A stretch of DNA of 64,000 nt from NCBI RefSeq assembly GCF_042680565.1, contig NZ_JBHUEJ010000002.1:111377-175376 (forward strand). The letters are read 5' to 3'. The number at the start of each line of letters is the position of its first letter. The first letter of the stretch is position 1. Under the pieces are notes generated by a model. The model did not search any database. It worked only from the letters and a program-made list of their open reading frames with translations, and was not told the DNA's origin. This document shows, one piece after another, positions 1-7,389 of this stretch. This DNA is from Ottowia flava (GTDB lineage Bacteria > Pseudomonadota > Gammaproteobacteria > Burkholderiales > Burkholderiaceae_C). A program made the position numbers and the translations under genes.

Positions 1-1
1 C

Positions 2-553
2 GGCCTGAGCAAGACCGCAACGCACCTGCCGCGCTGGGCGCGCAAGTGGGACAACAACATCAGCATCAACGGCGACGGACTGGCCGTGCTGCGCGATGGC
101 GAGTGGTTGTCGCTGCGCGACGGCATCGAAGCGCTGCCCGGCGAGCGCGTCGTCACCTACGACGACCCCGACTTCACCGGCCCCTTGTACTTCAAGGTGC
201 TCGGTTTGAAGGTTAAACCGCGATCCTGGCTCGCCCGCTGGGGGTGGGCCGGCCTGCGAAACCGCGCCAGCCAAATGTCGGTTGACCTGGGCGTCGACGT
301 GGCCGCGCGCCCGGTGCTGCTGAGTGGCGACCTTGAGATCCACAGCAGCAAGGAAGGCCACTTCCTGCTGCGCGACGGCGACACGTACCACTACAAAATC
401 GTGAGCAAGGTGCGCTTGCTGGGCGTGCAGTGCGCGCTGATCCGCAGCGTTGGCTACAAGCTGGAAGTGACCAAGATGCGCGGCGACGACGCGCTCGGGC
501 GCGTGGCGGCCGTCGCCATCGGATGTTCGTACAAACGGTGGAAGGGGGCCTGA
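2..553 (+). CDS. Hypothetical phage-associated protein, 5' end outside the window
   Basis: The reading frame is open from the window edge, so the start codon lies upstream and at least 183 residues are visible. I do not recognise the family. The protein has no signal peptide or membrane segment in the visible part and ends in a basic tail (CSYKRWKGA). It lies 4 bp before a membrane-protein gene and upstream of an amidase and Rz/Rz1 pair on the same strand, so a role in the late or lysis part of a prophage is likely from context only. An internal GTG at 86 could also start a shorter form. Confidence 0.6.
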   Translation, partial: GLSKTATHLPRWARKWDNNISINGDGLAVLRDGEWLSLRDGIEALPGERVVTYDDPDFTGPLYFKVLGLKVKPRSWLARWGWAGLRNRASQMSVDLGVDVAARPVLLSGDLEIHSSKEGHFLLRDGDTYHYKIVSKVRLLGVQCALIRSVGYKLEVTKMRGDDALGRVAAVAIGCSYKRWKGA

Positions 554-557
554 AGCC

Positions 558-1085
558 ATGGCGCGCCTGCTGCGTTGGTTGCGCGAGAAAGTCGCCGCTA
601 TCCAGGCCGCGCAGCGCGAGAGCGCGCGCAACGTGCTCAACCGCGTTCTCTACGCGGTGCTGGCTTTCATGTTGGCTGGTGACCTGTGGGACGCTGGCAC
701 CTTGACCTTGTGGTCGCTCAAGTCGCAATCAGCCGTCATTGCCTCGCTGCTGGGGCGCGTGCCGGTCGGCGTGGCCTTCCTGGTGCTTTCGGTGGCGGTG
801 TTGCCCTTTGCCTTGGCTGAACTGTGCCTGTGGGTGCGCCGTCGCAGGCGCTTTCACGCCATGCTGGCCATGGCCGGGCTGGGCCTTGGCGGCGCGCTGT
901 TCCTGATGCTGTTCATCGCTGCGCGTCATGCCGACCTGGACATCATTCGCCTGGTCTATGCCCGCTCAGGGTTGGTGTGCGTGGCGATGATGTTGCTGAT
1001 TGGCACGGGCTTGAACGCTGACCTGCGCACCGCGCACGGACTTGATGACTTCAAGGACGAATCCAACCGTGTGCCCCTGGAGTGA
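558..1085 (+). CDS. Multi-pass membrane protein of the phage lysis region
   Basis: This 175-residue protein has a basic amphipathic N-terminus followed by about four hydrophobic segments (near residues 31-48, 69-92, 101-122 and 133-152) and a polar C-terminal tail. It matches no family I recognise. Its position directly before another membrane protein and the amidase suggests a holin-like or holin-partner role, but that rests on location. It starts at ATG 558, just after the preceding stop, and ends 1 bp before the next start, so the genes are probably co-transcribed. Confidence 0.6.
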   Translation: MARLLRWLREKVAAIQAAQRESARNVLNRVLYAVLAFMLAGDLWDAGTLTLWSLKSQSAVIASLLGRVPVGVAFLVLSVAVLPFALAELCLWVRRRRRFHAMLAMAGLGLGGALFLMLFIAARHADLDIIRLVYARSGLVCVAMMLLIGTGLNADLRTAHGLDDFKDESNRVPLE

Positions 1086-1086
1086 T

Positions 1087-1650
1087 ATGCGCTGGCAGTA
1101 CCTGATCGTGTGGGCGCTGGCCGCATCGTGGCCGCTCGCGGCAGCCGCCAACACCTTCGCGCTGGGCGTTCAAGGTTACGACTGGGAGAGTCTGGGCTAC
1201 GCGGTCGCCACCTCGCTGGTCGGCGCGGCGTTCAAGACAGCCTTCACCCTTTCGTCCACGCGCATCGCCGTTCTCTCGGTCATGAAAGAGCTGTGGCGCG
1301 ACGGCGTCGCCGCCGCGATAGCAGGCGTGGTGATGTACCTCGCGATTGGCGCCTGGGGCGCTGTGTTTACACCGCCGCACTTCCTGCTGGCCATGCCCCT
1401 GCTGTTCGCGGCCGGCTGGGCGCGCGGCGCCTTTCTCAGCTGGACAGAGGGCCGCGCCACCCACCTAGCCGACACCACGGTCGAAAGCATCGCCGACCGT
1501 ATCCGCATTGCCGCCAATCCGCGCTGGCGCCACCACGGTGGCATGGGCGCCCCCGGCGCGCCGGGTCGGCCTGGGCCGCCTAGCCCAACCAGCTTTACCC
1601 CCTCGCCAGACCAATCGTCCCTTCAAAACCCCGATGACATGGAGCCATGA
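1087..1650 (+). CDS. Putative phage membrane protein (holin-like) with collagen-like tail
   Basis: The ATG at 1087 is chosen because GGAG at 1079-1082 precedes it and the preceding gene stops at 1085; a longer frame from 1042 would overlap that gene. The 187-residue product opens with a signal-like hydrophobic segment ending in AAAA, then has two or three further hydrophobic stretches (around residues 36-55, 72-92, 96-115). Residues from about 147 onward form a short collagen-like run (GAPGAPGRPGPP) and a polar tail. The lysis-cassette setting makes a holin plausible; no diagnostic motif proves it. Confidence 0.55.
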   Translation: MRWQYLIVWALAASWPLAAAANTFALGVQGYDWESLGYAVATSLVGAAFKTAFTLSSTRIAVLSVMKELWRDGVAAAIAGVVMYLAIGAWGAVFTPPHFLLAMPLLFAAGWARGAFLSWTEGRATHLADTTVESIADRIRIAANPRWRHHGGMGAPGAPGRPGPPSPTSFTPSPDQSSLQNPDDMEP

Positions 1651-1653
1651 ACC

Positions 1654-2181
1654 ATGAGCGTGATCGTCTTGACCGCAGGCCACTCGGCCACCGACCCCGG
1701 CGCCGTCGCCGCCGATTTCACCGAAGCCGAGATCGCCCTTGAGCTGCGCGACCTCACGGCCGAGCTGCTGCGCAGCATGGGCCACGTCGTCATCGAAGAT
1801 GGCGCCGATGGCGATAACTTGCCGCTGCGTTACGCGATCAGCCTGATCGGGCAGGGCGCCATCGCCGTCGAGCTGCACCTCAACGCATCCGACAACCCCA
1901 GCGCTCATGGGGTCGAAGCCATCAGCCTGCCGCCGCACCGCGCCGTCGCCCGCCAGCTCGCCCAGCGCGTGGCCTCGGCACTGCGCACCCGCGTGCGCGG
2001 CGACAGCGGCTGGATCGACCAGAGCCAATCTGCACGGGGCCGCCTGGGCTATGTCAACGGCGGAGGCGTCATTCTTGAGACCTTCTTCTTGACCAACCCC
2101 ACGGAGCGCGAGCGCTACCTGGCCAATCCCCGCGCCGTGGCCCAAGCCATCGCGGACGTGCTGGATGAAGTGGCGACATGA
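1654..2181 (+). CDS. N-acetylmuramoyl-L-alanine amidase (phage endolysin)
   Basis: The 175-residue protein is a single Amidase_3-type catalytic domain that hydrolyses the bond between N-acetylmuramate and L-alanine in peptidoglycan. The family's zinc and catalytic residues are visible: AGH near residue 9, a glutamate in the next helix (EAEIALEL), VELHLNAS near residue 70, and the catalytic glutamate in ILETFFLTN. It lacks a signal peptide, so release through a holin is expected. The stop codon overlaps the next start by 4 bp (ATGA), which couples it to the Rz gene. Confidence 0.85.
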   Translation: MSVIVLTAGHSATDPGAVAADFTEAEIALELRDLTAELLRSMGHVVIEDGADGDNLPLRYAISLIGQGAIAVELHLNASDNPSAHGVEAISLPPHRAVARQLAQRVASALRTRVRGDSGWIDQSQSARGRLGYVNGGGVILETFFLTNPTERERYLANPRAVAQAIADVLDEVAT

Positions 2182-2777
2182 GCAAGTTACTCGACCTCCT
2201 CAACCCCTACCGCTGGCTGATCCTGCTCGCGCTGCTCGCCGGCCTGTGGGGCGCCCACGCCTGGCGCGTGGGCGCCGCTGAAAAGCGCGGCTACGCCGCC
2301 GGCGACAAGGCCGGTGCGCACCGTGTGCAGGTGCAGTACGACACATTCAAGGGCGAGCTGATCACCCGCAGCACCACCCTGCTGGCCGAGGCCTACCGCG
2401 TCGGCGGCGTCATGCAGGGCTCTTTTAACCAACGAACCAAGGAACTGGACGATGAAATCACTACTGTTACTCGCGAGCGTGATGCTGCTCTTGAGCGCCT
2501 GCGAAACCGCCCCCAGCGCCCCGCAGGCGGTCCCCCACGCGATCGCAACCTGCCCGGCGATCCCACCGACCAAACAGCTGCCCCAGGATGTACTGGCGCC
2601 CAGCTTTACCGGGAGGATGGACACTTTCTTGTCGGGGAAGCTGCCAGGGGTGAAGTGATCCGCAAGGGCCTGCTGAAGTGCTACGCCGATCTGGACGATG
2701 CGCGCGCGCAGCAGGCGGGGTTTGTGGCGGGGCATGCTGCGCCACCGGGTGCGGTGGCCTCGGCGCCGCCGCCTTGA
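2178..2777 (+). CDS. Rz-like spanin, inner-membrane subunit
   Basis: This 199-residue protein has one N-terminal membrane anchor (WLILLALLAGLWGAHAW) and then a long polar, coiled-coil-prone region (TTVTRERDAALERLRNR), the architecture of i-spanins. In Gram-negative phages Rz acts with the outer-membrane lipoprotein Rz1 to fuse inner and outer membranes at the end of lysis. A second frame nested inside this gene encodes an Rz1-like lipoprotein, which strongly supports the call. The start overlaps the amidase stop. Confidence 0.85.
   Translation: MSKLLDLLNPYRWLILLALLAGLWGAHAWRVGAAEKRGYAAGDKAGAHRVQVQYDTFKGELITRSTTLLAEAYRVGGVMQGSFNQRTKELDDEITTVTRERDAALERLRNRPQRPAGGPPRDRNLPGDPTDQTAAPGCTGAQLYREDGHFLVGEAARGEVIRKGLLKCYADLDDARAQQAGFVAGHAAPPGAVASAPPP
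2452..2658 (+). CDS. Rz1-like spanin lipoprotein, nested in the Rz gene
   Basis: The 68-residue product begins MKSLLLLASVMLLLSACE, a lipoprotein signal with lipobox LSAC, and the mature part is short and proline-rich (SAPQAVPHAIATCPAIPP). It lies entirely within the Rz gene in another reading frame, the classic embedded Rz/Rz1 arrangement of lambda and P2. It would sit in the outer membrane and bind the periplasmic end of Rz. Confidence 0.85.
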   Translation: MKSLLLLASVMLLLSACETAPSAPQAVPHAIATCPAIPPTKQLPQDVLAPSFTGRMDTFLSGKLPGVK

Positions 2778-2787
2778 TGGATGGGTG

Positions 2788-2810
2788 AACCCGACAAAGA
2801 CAGTCGGGTT
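2788..2810 (+). terminator. Hairpin after the lysis cassette
   Basis: AACCCGAC at 2788-2795 and GTCGGGTT at 2803-2810 are perfect 8-bp arms around a 7-nt loop, 11 bp after the Rz stop. It is followed by TAAAAAGG, not a T-run, so termination efficiency is uncertain. Confidence 0.5.
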
Positions 2811-2828
2811 TAAAAAGGTCTTGCAATA

Positions 2829-2843
2829 GTCTCAATTTGAGAC
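2829..2843. repeat. Perfect 7-bp inverted repeat (GTCTCAA/TTGAGAC)
   Basis: GTCTCAA at 2829-2835 and TTGAGAC at 2837-2843 are separated by one base. It lies between the lysis cassette and the tRNA-Val attachment region and could be an operator or an integrase/excisionase arm site. No protein can be assigned to it. Confidence 0.4.
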
Positions 2844-3005
2844 CATAACGGCGACCCCATCCCGCCCGTAGACCAACAGGCCCTGGCCACCGCTCAGACC
2901 AACCTGCTCGCCGCCCAGCAGGCCACCATCGCCGCCTGGGCGCGCATCCAGCGCTTGGTCGATCGCGCCCAGGCGCTGCTGAACGCCCGCAGCGCAGTCA
3001 AGTAG
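2841..3005 (+). pseudogene. Unidentified open fragment or gene remnant
   Basis: A frame open from after a TGA at 2838-2840 to a TAG at 3003-3005 encodes an alanine- and glutamine-rich helix (from VDQQALATAQTNLLAAQQ to LLNARSAVK). No ATG, GTG or TTG start with a ribosome site is present at its beginning, so it looks like the 3' end of a gene that lost its front. The heptad-rich helical composition resembles phage structural or TolC-like C-termini, but I cannot assign it. Confidence 0.35.
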
Positions 3006-3066
3006 AGCCCGCGCTACCGAGTAAAATCACGCATCGCTATGACCCGCAGTTGGTGGCGTCAGTCGG

Positions 3067-3096
3067 TTGACATGGTAAGTGCTTGATTTATATAAA
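3067..3096 (+). promoter_or_regulatory. Near-consensus sigma-70 promoter
   Basis: TTGACA at 3067-3072 and TATAAA at 3091-3096 are 18 bp apart (TATATA at 3089-3094 would give 16 bp). Transcription would start near 3103 and run through the intact half of the tRNA-Val-like sequence toward ppiD, although the terminator at 3164-3187 intervenes. The -10 box overlaps the degenerate half of the tRNA-like sequence, so this may be a promoter brought in or created by element integration. Confidence 0.5.
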
Positions 3097-3152
3097 AATC
3101 CGGCTCCTTTACACGGAGTAGGTCGGCAGTTCGAGACTGTCAGCACCCACCA
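3077..3152 (+). tRNA. tRNA-Val(UAC)-like sequence: intact 3' half, degenerate 5' half; likely attachment site
   Basis: The 3' half is a normal tRNA: anticodon stem GCTCC/GGAGT (3103-3107, 3115-3119) around loop TTTACAC with anticodon TAC, T stem GGCAG/CTGTC around TTCGAGA, acceptor strand AGCACCC and CCA to 3152. The 5' half has the right length (3077-3102) and GTGCT at 3079-3083 pairs with the acceptor, but the first two pairs are lost, the D loop is AT-only and lacks the conserved GG. It is therefore probably not functional. Half-tRNA sequences like this mark where a phage integrated into a tRNA gene; the phage lysis genes end just upstream. Confidence 0.65.
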
Positions 3153-3163
3153 CACGAAGCAAA

Positions 3164-3187
3164 GGCGAACTCAGGTTCGCCTTTTTT
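3164..3187 (+). terminator. Rho-independent terminator after tRNA-Val
   Basis: GGCGAAC (3164-3170) and GTTCGCC (3175-3181) form a perfect 7-bp stem with a TCAG loop, followed by six T residues. This is the expected terminator of the original tRNA-Val gene. Confidence 0.85.
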
Positions 3188-3223
3188 GCTGTTGCCCAGC
3201 CCAGTTTCAGAGAGTTTCCCCGC

Positions 3224-5185
3224 ATGTTCGATACCGTCCGCAAACACACCAAGCTGCTGATGGGGGTGCTGTTTCTGCTGATCATTCCATCGTTCGTGCT
3301 GTTCGGCATTGACGGCTATTCGCGCATGAGCGATGCCAGCACCACGGTGGCCAGCGTCAACGGCAAGTCGATCACGCAGACCGAGTGGGACAACGCCCAT
3401 CGCGCCGAAGTTGATCGTCTGCGCGCCAACAATCCTCAGATCGATCTGAACCTGCTGGATTCGCCTCAAATCAAATACGCCTCGCTGGATCAACTGGTGC
3501 GCGAGCGGGTGCTCGCAGCGGCTGCGGCGGACGAACACCTCAGCGTGAGCGATGCACGCTTGGTGTCCTACTTACAAAGCGATCCCAACATGGCTTCGCT
3601 GCGCCGTGCGGATGGCACGCTGAACATGGACGAATACCGCCGTGCGCTGTCGGCGCAGGGGCTGACGCCCGAGGCATTCGAGGCCAGCGTGCGACAGGAC
3701 ATGGCGCGGCGTCAGGTGCTTGGCGGCGTGGCCAACAGTAGCTTCTCGACGCAGGCCGAGGCCGACGTGGCAATGAACGCATTCCTTGAGCGCCGCGAGA
3801 TCCGCCTGACTAAGTTCGCTACCGCCGACTACGCCGCCAAGCTGAACCCGACCGAAGCCGAGCTGGAGGCCTTCTACAAAGACAACCTCGGCCGCTATCA
3901 AGCGCCTGAATCGGCAAAGATCGAATACTTGGTGCTAGGACTGGAGCCGGTCAAGAAGGCTATTGAGGTGAGCGAGCAGGACCTGCGCAAGTATTACGAG
4001 CAGAACAGCGCCACATTGGGGCAACCTGAAGAGCGCCGCGCCGCGCACATCCTAATCATGGCACCCAAGGACGCGCCTGCTGCCGAGCGTGAGAAGGCCA
4101 AGTCCACGGCGCAAGGCCTGCTGGATGCACTGCGCAAGGTGCCGGACACGTTTGCCGAAGTGGCCAGGAAGTCGTCGCAGGACGATGTCAGCGCGGCCAG
4201 CGGCGGTGACTTGGGATTTTTCCGCAGTGATCGCGGGACCGATCCGGCCATTGCCAAGGCCGCCTTCTCGCTCGCGAAGGCGGGCGATGTCAGCGGGCTG
4301 GTCGAGTCCGATTTTGGCTACCACATCGTGCGCCTGACCGAGATCAAGGCGTCTGGCGTGCCACCGTTTGAGCAGGCGCGCGCGAAACTTGAAGATCAGT
4401 ATCGCGTGCAGGAAGCGCAAAAGCGCTTTGGCGAGTTGGCTGAGGAATTCCGCAACGGCGTGTACGAGCAGTCGGACAGCCTCAAGCCAACGGCCGACAA
4501 GTTGAAACTGAGCATCCAGACTGCTGACAACGTGACTCGCACCCCCGCCTCGGGCGCGATCGGTGCGCTGGCGAACGCCAAGTTCCTGGGGGCACTGTTC
4601 AGCCCTGACGCGCTGGAGAAGAAGCGCAACACCGAAGCAATGGAAGTCGGCGCAAACGAATTGGCGTCGGGACGGGTCGTCTCCCATGCGCCGGCGCACG
4701 CCCGCCCATTCGCCGAGGTCAAGGCCGAGGTGCGCGCTGCCTACGTCGCGCAAAAAGGCGCCGAGCAGGCGTTGAAGGCAGGTCAAGAGCGCCTGAAGGC
4801 CTGGGAGGCCAAGCCAGAAAGCGCTACGCCCGATCTGACCCAAGTGGTGACGGTGTCCCGCGATCAGCCGGAGGGCCAGCCGCCGAGCTTGGTCGAAGCA
4901 GCGTTGCGTGCCGACCCAGCCAAGCTGCCCAAGCTGGTCGGCGTCAATTTGGGTGCCGAAGGTTTCGTGGTGGCGCGCGTCGACAAGGTCGTTCCGCGCG
5001 CGAGCGAATCCAAGGAAGTCGCCGCGCAGAACCTGCAGCGCTACGAGCAGCTCTGGGCGCTGTCCGAGACGGTGAGCTATTACGAGACGTTGAAGGCCAA
5101 GTACAAGGCCAAGATCCTGGTGCCTGTACCTGCGAGCACTCCCCAGGTGGCTGCGACGCCGGCGGCTACGGCGGCGTCGCAGTAA
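3224..5185 (+). CDS. ppiD: Periplasmic folding chaperone / peptidyl-prolyl isomerase PpiD
   Basis: The 653-residue protein has the PpiD layout: an N-terminal membrane anchor (residues about 12-34), a SurA-like N-terminal chaperone domain, one parvulin (PPIC) domain near residues 268-375 (from RRAAHILI to YHIVRL, with GGDLGFF inside) and a long C-terminal helical region. PpiD sits at the SecYEG translocon on the periplasmic side and helps newly exported proteins fold. Its length fits the family. In related genomes ppiD commonly lies after a tRNA-Val gene, which matches the remnant tRNA just upstream. Confidence 0.92.
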   Translation: MFDTVRKHTKLLMGVLFLLIIPSFVLFGIDGYSRMSDASTTVASVNGKSITQTEWDNAHRAEVDRLRANNPQIDLNLLDSPQIKYASLDQLVRERVLAAAAADEHLSVSDARLVSYLQSDPNMASLRRADGTLNMDEYRRALSAQGLTPEAFEASVRQDMARRQVLGGVANSSFSTQAEADVAMNAFLERREIRLTKFATADYAAKLNPTEAELEAFYKDNLGRYQAPESAKIEYLVLGLEPVKKAIEVSEQDLRKYYEQNSATLGQPEERRAAHILIMAPKDAPAAEREKAKSTAQGLLDALRKVPDTFAEVARKSSQDDVSAASGGDLGFFRSDRGTDPAIAKAAFSLAKAGDVSGLVESDFGYHIVRLTEIKASGVPPFEQARAKLEDQYRVQEAQKRFGELAEEFRNGVYEQSDSLKPTADKLKLSIQTADNVTRTPASGAIGALANAKFLGALFSPDALEKKRNTEAMEVGANELASGRVVSHAPAHARPFAEVKAEVRAAYVAQKGAEQALKAGQERLKAWEAKPESATPDLTQVVTVSRDQPEGQPPSLVEAALRADPAKLPKLVGVNLGAEGFVVARVDKVVPRASESKEVAAQNLQRYEQLWALSETVSYYETLKAKYKAKILVPVPASTPQVAATPAATAASQ

Positions 5186-5215
5186 AACAGGGCGGCAGAG
5201 CGTGTCCGCGGAGCA

Positions 5216-6184
5216 TCACATGGGTGAATCTGGTGGACCTGCAGCGTCGTCTCCAGCGTTGGCCGGAAAACGGAACTGTTCACCCGGAAAACCCATGCGC
5301 AATTGCACGCTGGCCAATTCGATCAGGGCCTTGGCGTAGGGCGGCAACTCCCTGCGTCGCGCCCACAAGATTGACGACCAGGTCGCCAGATGGCGCCCGT
5401 GGTGCAGCAGCGGGACGGCGCGCACGCCTTCAGCCTCCACCGACGCCATGGTCAGCAGCAGCGCAACCCCGTGGCCGGCGGCCGCCATGTTGACCAAACC
5501 CTCGGGTGAGTTGGTCTCCATCTTCGCGTTGCGCAGGCGGATGCCTTCGGCCTGGCACGCCTGATCCAGAAGGATGCGGCTGCCTGAGTCGCGCGGCATC
5601 AGCAGCAAGGCTTCACCGGCCAAGTCGCTTACGTCGACGCTTTCGCTTTGCGCGAAGCGGTGCTCCAGTCCGACGACGACGACAACGTACATGGGAAAGA
5701 GGCGGCGCGCCATCAGCGTGTCGCTGCTCATGTAGCGTGCGAAGGCAAAATCCAGTTCGCGCGATTCCACGCGCATGGCCAGGCGTTCGGCGCTGTCCTC
5801 GACGATCGACACGTCGATGGTTGGCCAGTCTTTCGCGTACGCCGTCAGCAGGCGCGGCAGGGTCTGGCGAAACAGCAAGGTATGGGCGCCGATGCGCAAG
5901 GCGCCTTGCTCGCCCCGCGCCAGCGCGCTGGCCTTCGCCTCGAATTCCGCGGCCTCCTCCAGCAGGCGCCGAGCACGTTCGTACAGGGTCACTCCGGGTG
6001 GCGTCAGACGAATGTTGCGGCCCTGACGCTCGAACAGGCGCAGGCCCAATTCGGCTTCCAATTCGGCCACCTGCTTCGACACGGCAGGTTGGGTGCGAAA
6101 GAGTCGCGCCGCAGCCACCGTGTAGCTCGACGCATCGGCCACCTCGCAAAACGTGCGCAGCCTCGCCAGATTCAATGGTCCCAT
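5216..6184 (-). CDS. LysR family transcriptional regulator
   Basis: The 322-residue protein has the LysR winged helix-turn-helix at residues 5-64 (LARLRTFCEVADASSYTVAA then QPAVSKQVAELEAELGLRLF) and a substrate-binding effector domain. It is divergent from the Bug receptor gene at 6309 and probably regulates that receptor, the amidohydrolase-like protein and the oxidoreductase. A perfect 16-bp palindrome starts 7 bp upstream of its start codon. The co-inducer cannot be inferred from sequence. The last residues (NAGDDAAGPPDSPM) are a polar tail not typical of the family core. Confidence 0.9.
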   Translation of the reverse strand: MGPLNLARLRTFCEVADASSYTVAAARLFRTQPAVSKQVAELEAELGLRLFERQGRNIRLTPPGVTLYERARRLLEEAAEFEAKASALARGEQGALRIGAHTLLFRQTLPRLLTAYAKDWPTIDVSIVEDSAERLAMRVESRELDFAFARYMSSDTLMARRLFPMYVVVVVGLEHRFAQSESVDVSDLAGEALLLMPRDSGSRILLDQACQAEGIRLRNAKMETNSPEGLVNMAAAGHGVALLLTMASVEAEGVRAVPLLHHGRHLATWSSILWARRRELPPYAKALIELASVQLRMGFPGEQFRFPANAGDDAAGPPDSPM

Positions 6185-6190
6185 TTAGAA

Positions 6191-6206
6191 ATAACCAATT
6201 GGTTAT
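6191..6206. promoter_or_regulatory. Palindromic operator candidate for the LysR regulator
   Basis: ATAACCAATTGGTTAT is a perfect 16-bp palindrome between the divergent LysR gene (start 6184) and the Bug receptor gene (start 6309). LysR proteins bind dyads of the ATAAC..GTTAT type near their own promoters, so autoregulation and divergent activation are likely. Confidence 0.65.
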
Positions 6207-6308
6207 GAATCATGGCAATTTAACTCATTGGACGGCAATGGGTAGCTGACCCATCATCGCGTCCAACGAGGCGGAAAAAGCAGTCCAACGAGAAGACAGG
6301 AGACAAGC

Positions 6309-7289
6309 ATGAGAAAGACTTTCCAACTGGTGGCGACTGCGGTTGCGGCAGCTTGCTTTTTTGGAACTGCGCTGGCACAGGACACCTTTCCAAGCCGGCC
6401 GATCAAGATCATCGTGCCGTGGGGTGCGGGCAGCGGCATCGACGTGCAGGTGCGGCAATTCGCTGACGAGTTCGGCAAGGCGCTGAAAACGCCGGTGATC
6501 GTCGAGAACAAGGTCGGCGCTGGCAGCCAGATCGGCTACGAGGTTGCCACCAAGGCCGAGCCCAATGGCTACACGCTGCTGGCGGGCAGCAACGCTAACT
6601 TCATCCACCAGCAGATCCATCCTCGCGCCAAGCTCGATCCGGTGCGCGACCTCGCGCCCATCACCATGATGTTCTGGATGCCCAGCGTGCTGGTCGTCTC
6701 CAAGAACAGCCCTGCCAAGGACATCCCCAGCTTCGTCTCGTGGATCCAGCAGAGTCCCCAGGGCATGAACTACGGCTCGGGCGGCGTGGGTTCGGCCTCG
6801 CATTTGCTGGCGGCCATGATCGGGCAGCGCAACCAGCTGAATGTGACGCACATTCCGCTGCGCACGCTCACGGCCGATCTCGGTCCCATGCTCACGCGCG
6901 GTGACATCGGGTTTGCCCTGCCGGTCACGGGCGTGGGCGCCGCGCAGATCGACCGGGGCAACGTCCGTCCGCTCGCGGTCACGTCGAGCAAGCGCCTTCC
7001 CCAATGGCCCGACGTTCCCACGCTGGCGGAAGCCTTCAAGGACGACATCTACCTGGCCGACAGCTGGACGGCGTTGTTCGCACCCAAGGGCACACCACCG
7101 CAGATCCTCGACAAGCTTTATGCCGCGGCCGTGCAGGCCGTGGAAAGCAAGGCGCATCTGCAGTCGGCCAAGCTGTTTCACACGATCCCGGCGGCCAGCC
7201 CTTCGCGCGCAGCGTTCGCCAAGCTGTTCCAGGCCGAAGGCGACAAGTGGCGAACCATCGTCACCGAGTCGCGCATGACGCCCGACTGA
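6309..7289 (+). CDS. Bug-family (TctC) periplasmic solute-binding receptor
   Basis: This 326-residue protein has a Sec signal peptide (MRKTFQLVATAVAAACFFGTALA) and the tripartite tricarboxylate receptor fold: start of mature part DTFPSRPIKIIVPWGAGSGID, then VENKVGAGSQIG and NGYTLLAG. Such receptors bind carboxylates or amides in the periplasm; many are encoded without transporter genes, as here. A strong AGGAGA site at 6299-6304 sets the start. It is followed by an amidohydrolase-like gene and an oxidoreductase gene, which suggests uptake and metabolism of one organic acid or amide. Confidence 0.9.
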   Translation: MRKTFQLVATAVAAACFFGTALAQDTFPSRPIKIIVPWGAGSGIDVQVRQFADEFGKALKTPVIVENKVGAGSQIGYEVATKAEPNGYTLLAGSNANFIHQQIHPRAKLDPVRDLAPITMMFWMPSVLVVSKNSPAKDIPSFVSWIQQSPQGMNYGSGGVGSASHLLAAMIGQRNQLNVTHIPLRTLTADLGPMLTRGDIGFALPVTGVGAAQIDRGNVRPLAVTSSKRLPQWPDVPTLAEAFKDDIYLADSWTALFAPKGTPPQILDKLYAAAVQAVESKAHLQSAKLFHTIPAASPSRAAFAKLFQAEGDKWRTIVTESRMTPD

Positions 7290-7389
7290 TTGATCCCGGC
7301 GCCCAGCGCCCAGCCATTCCACCCGCGCAACGCGCCCCCATCCAGGGCGCGCGGCTCTTCCTTTCCCTTCTCTCAACCACGTTCGCAAC

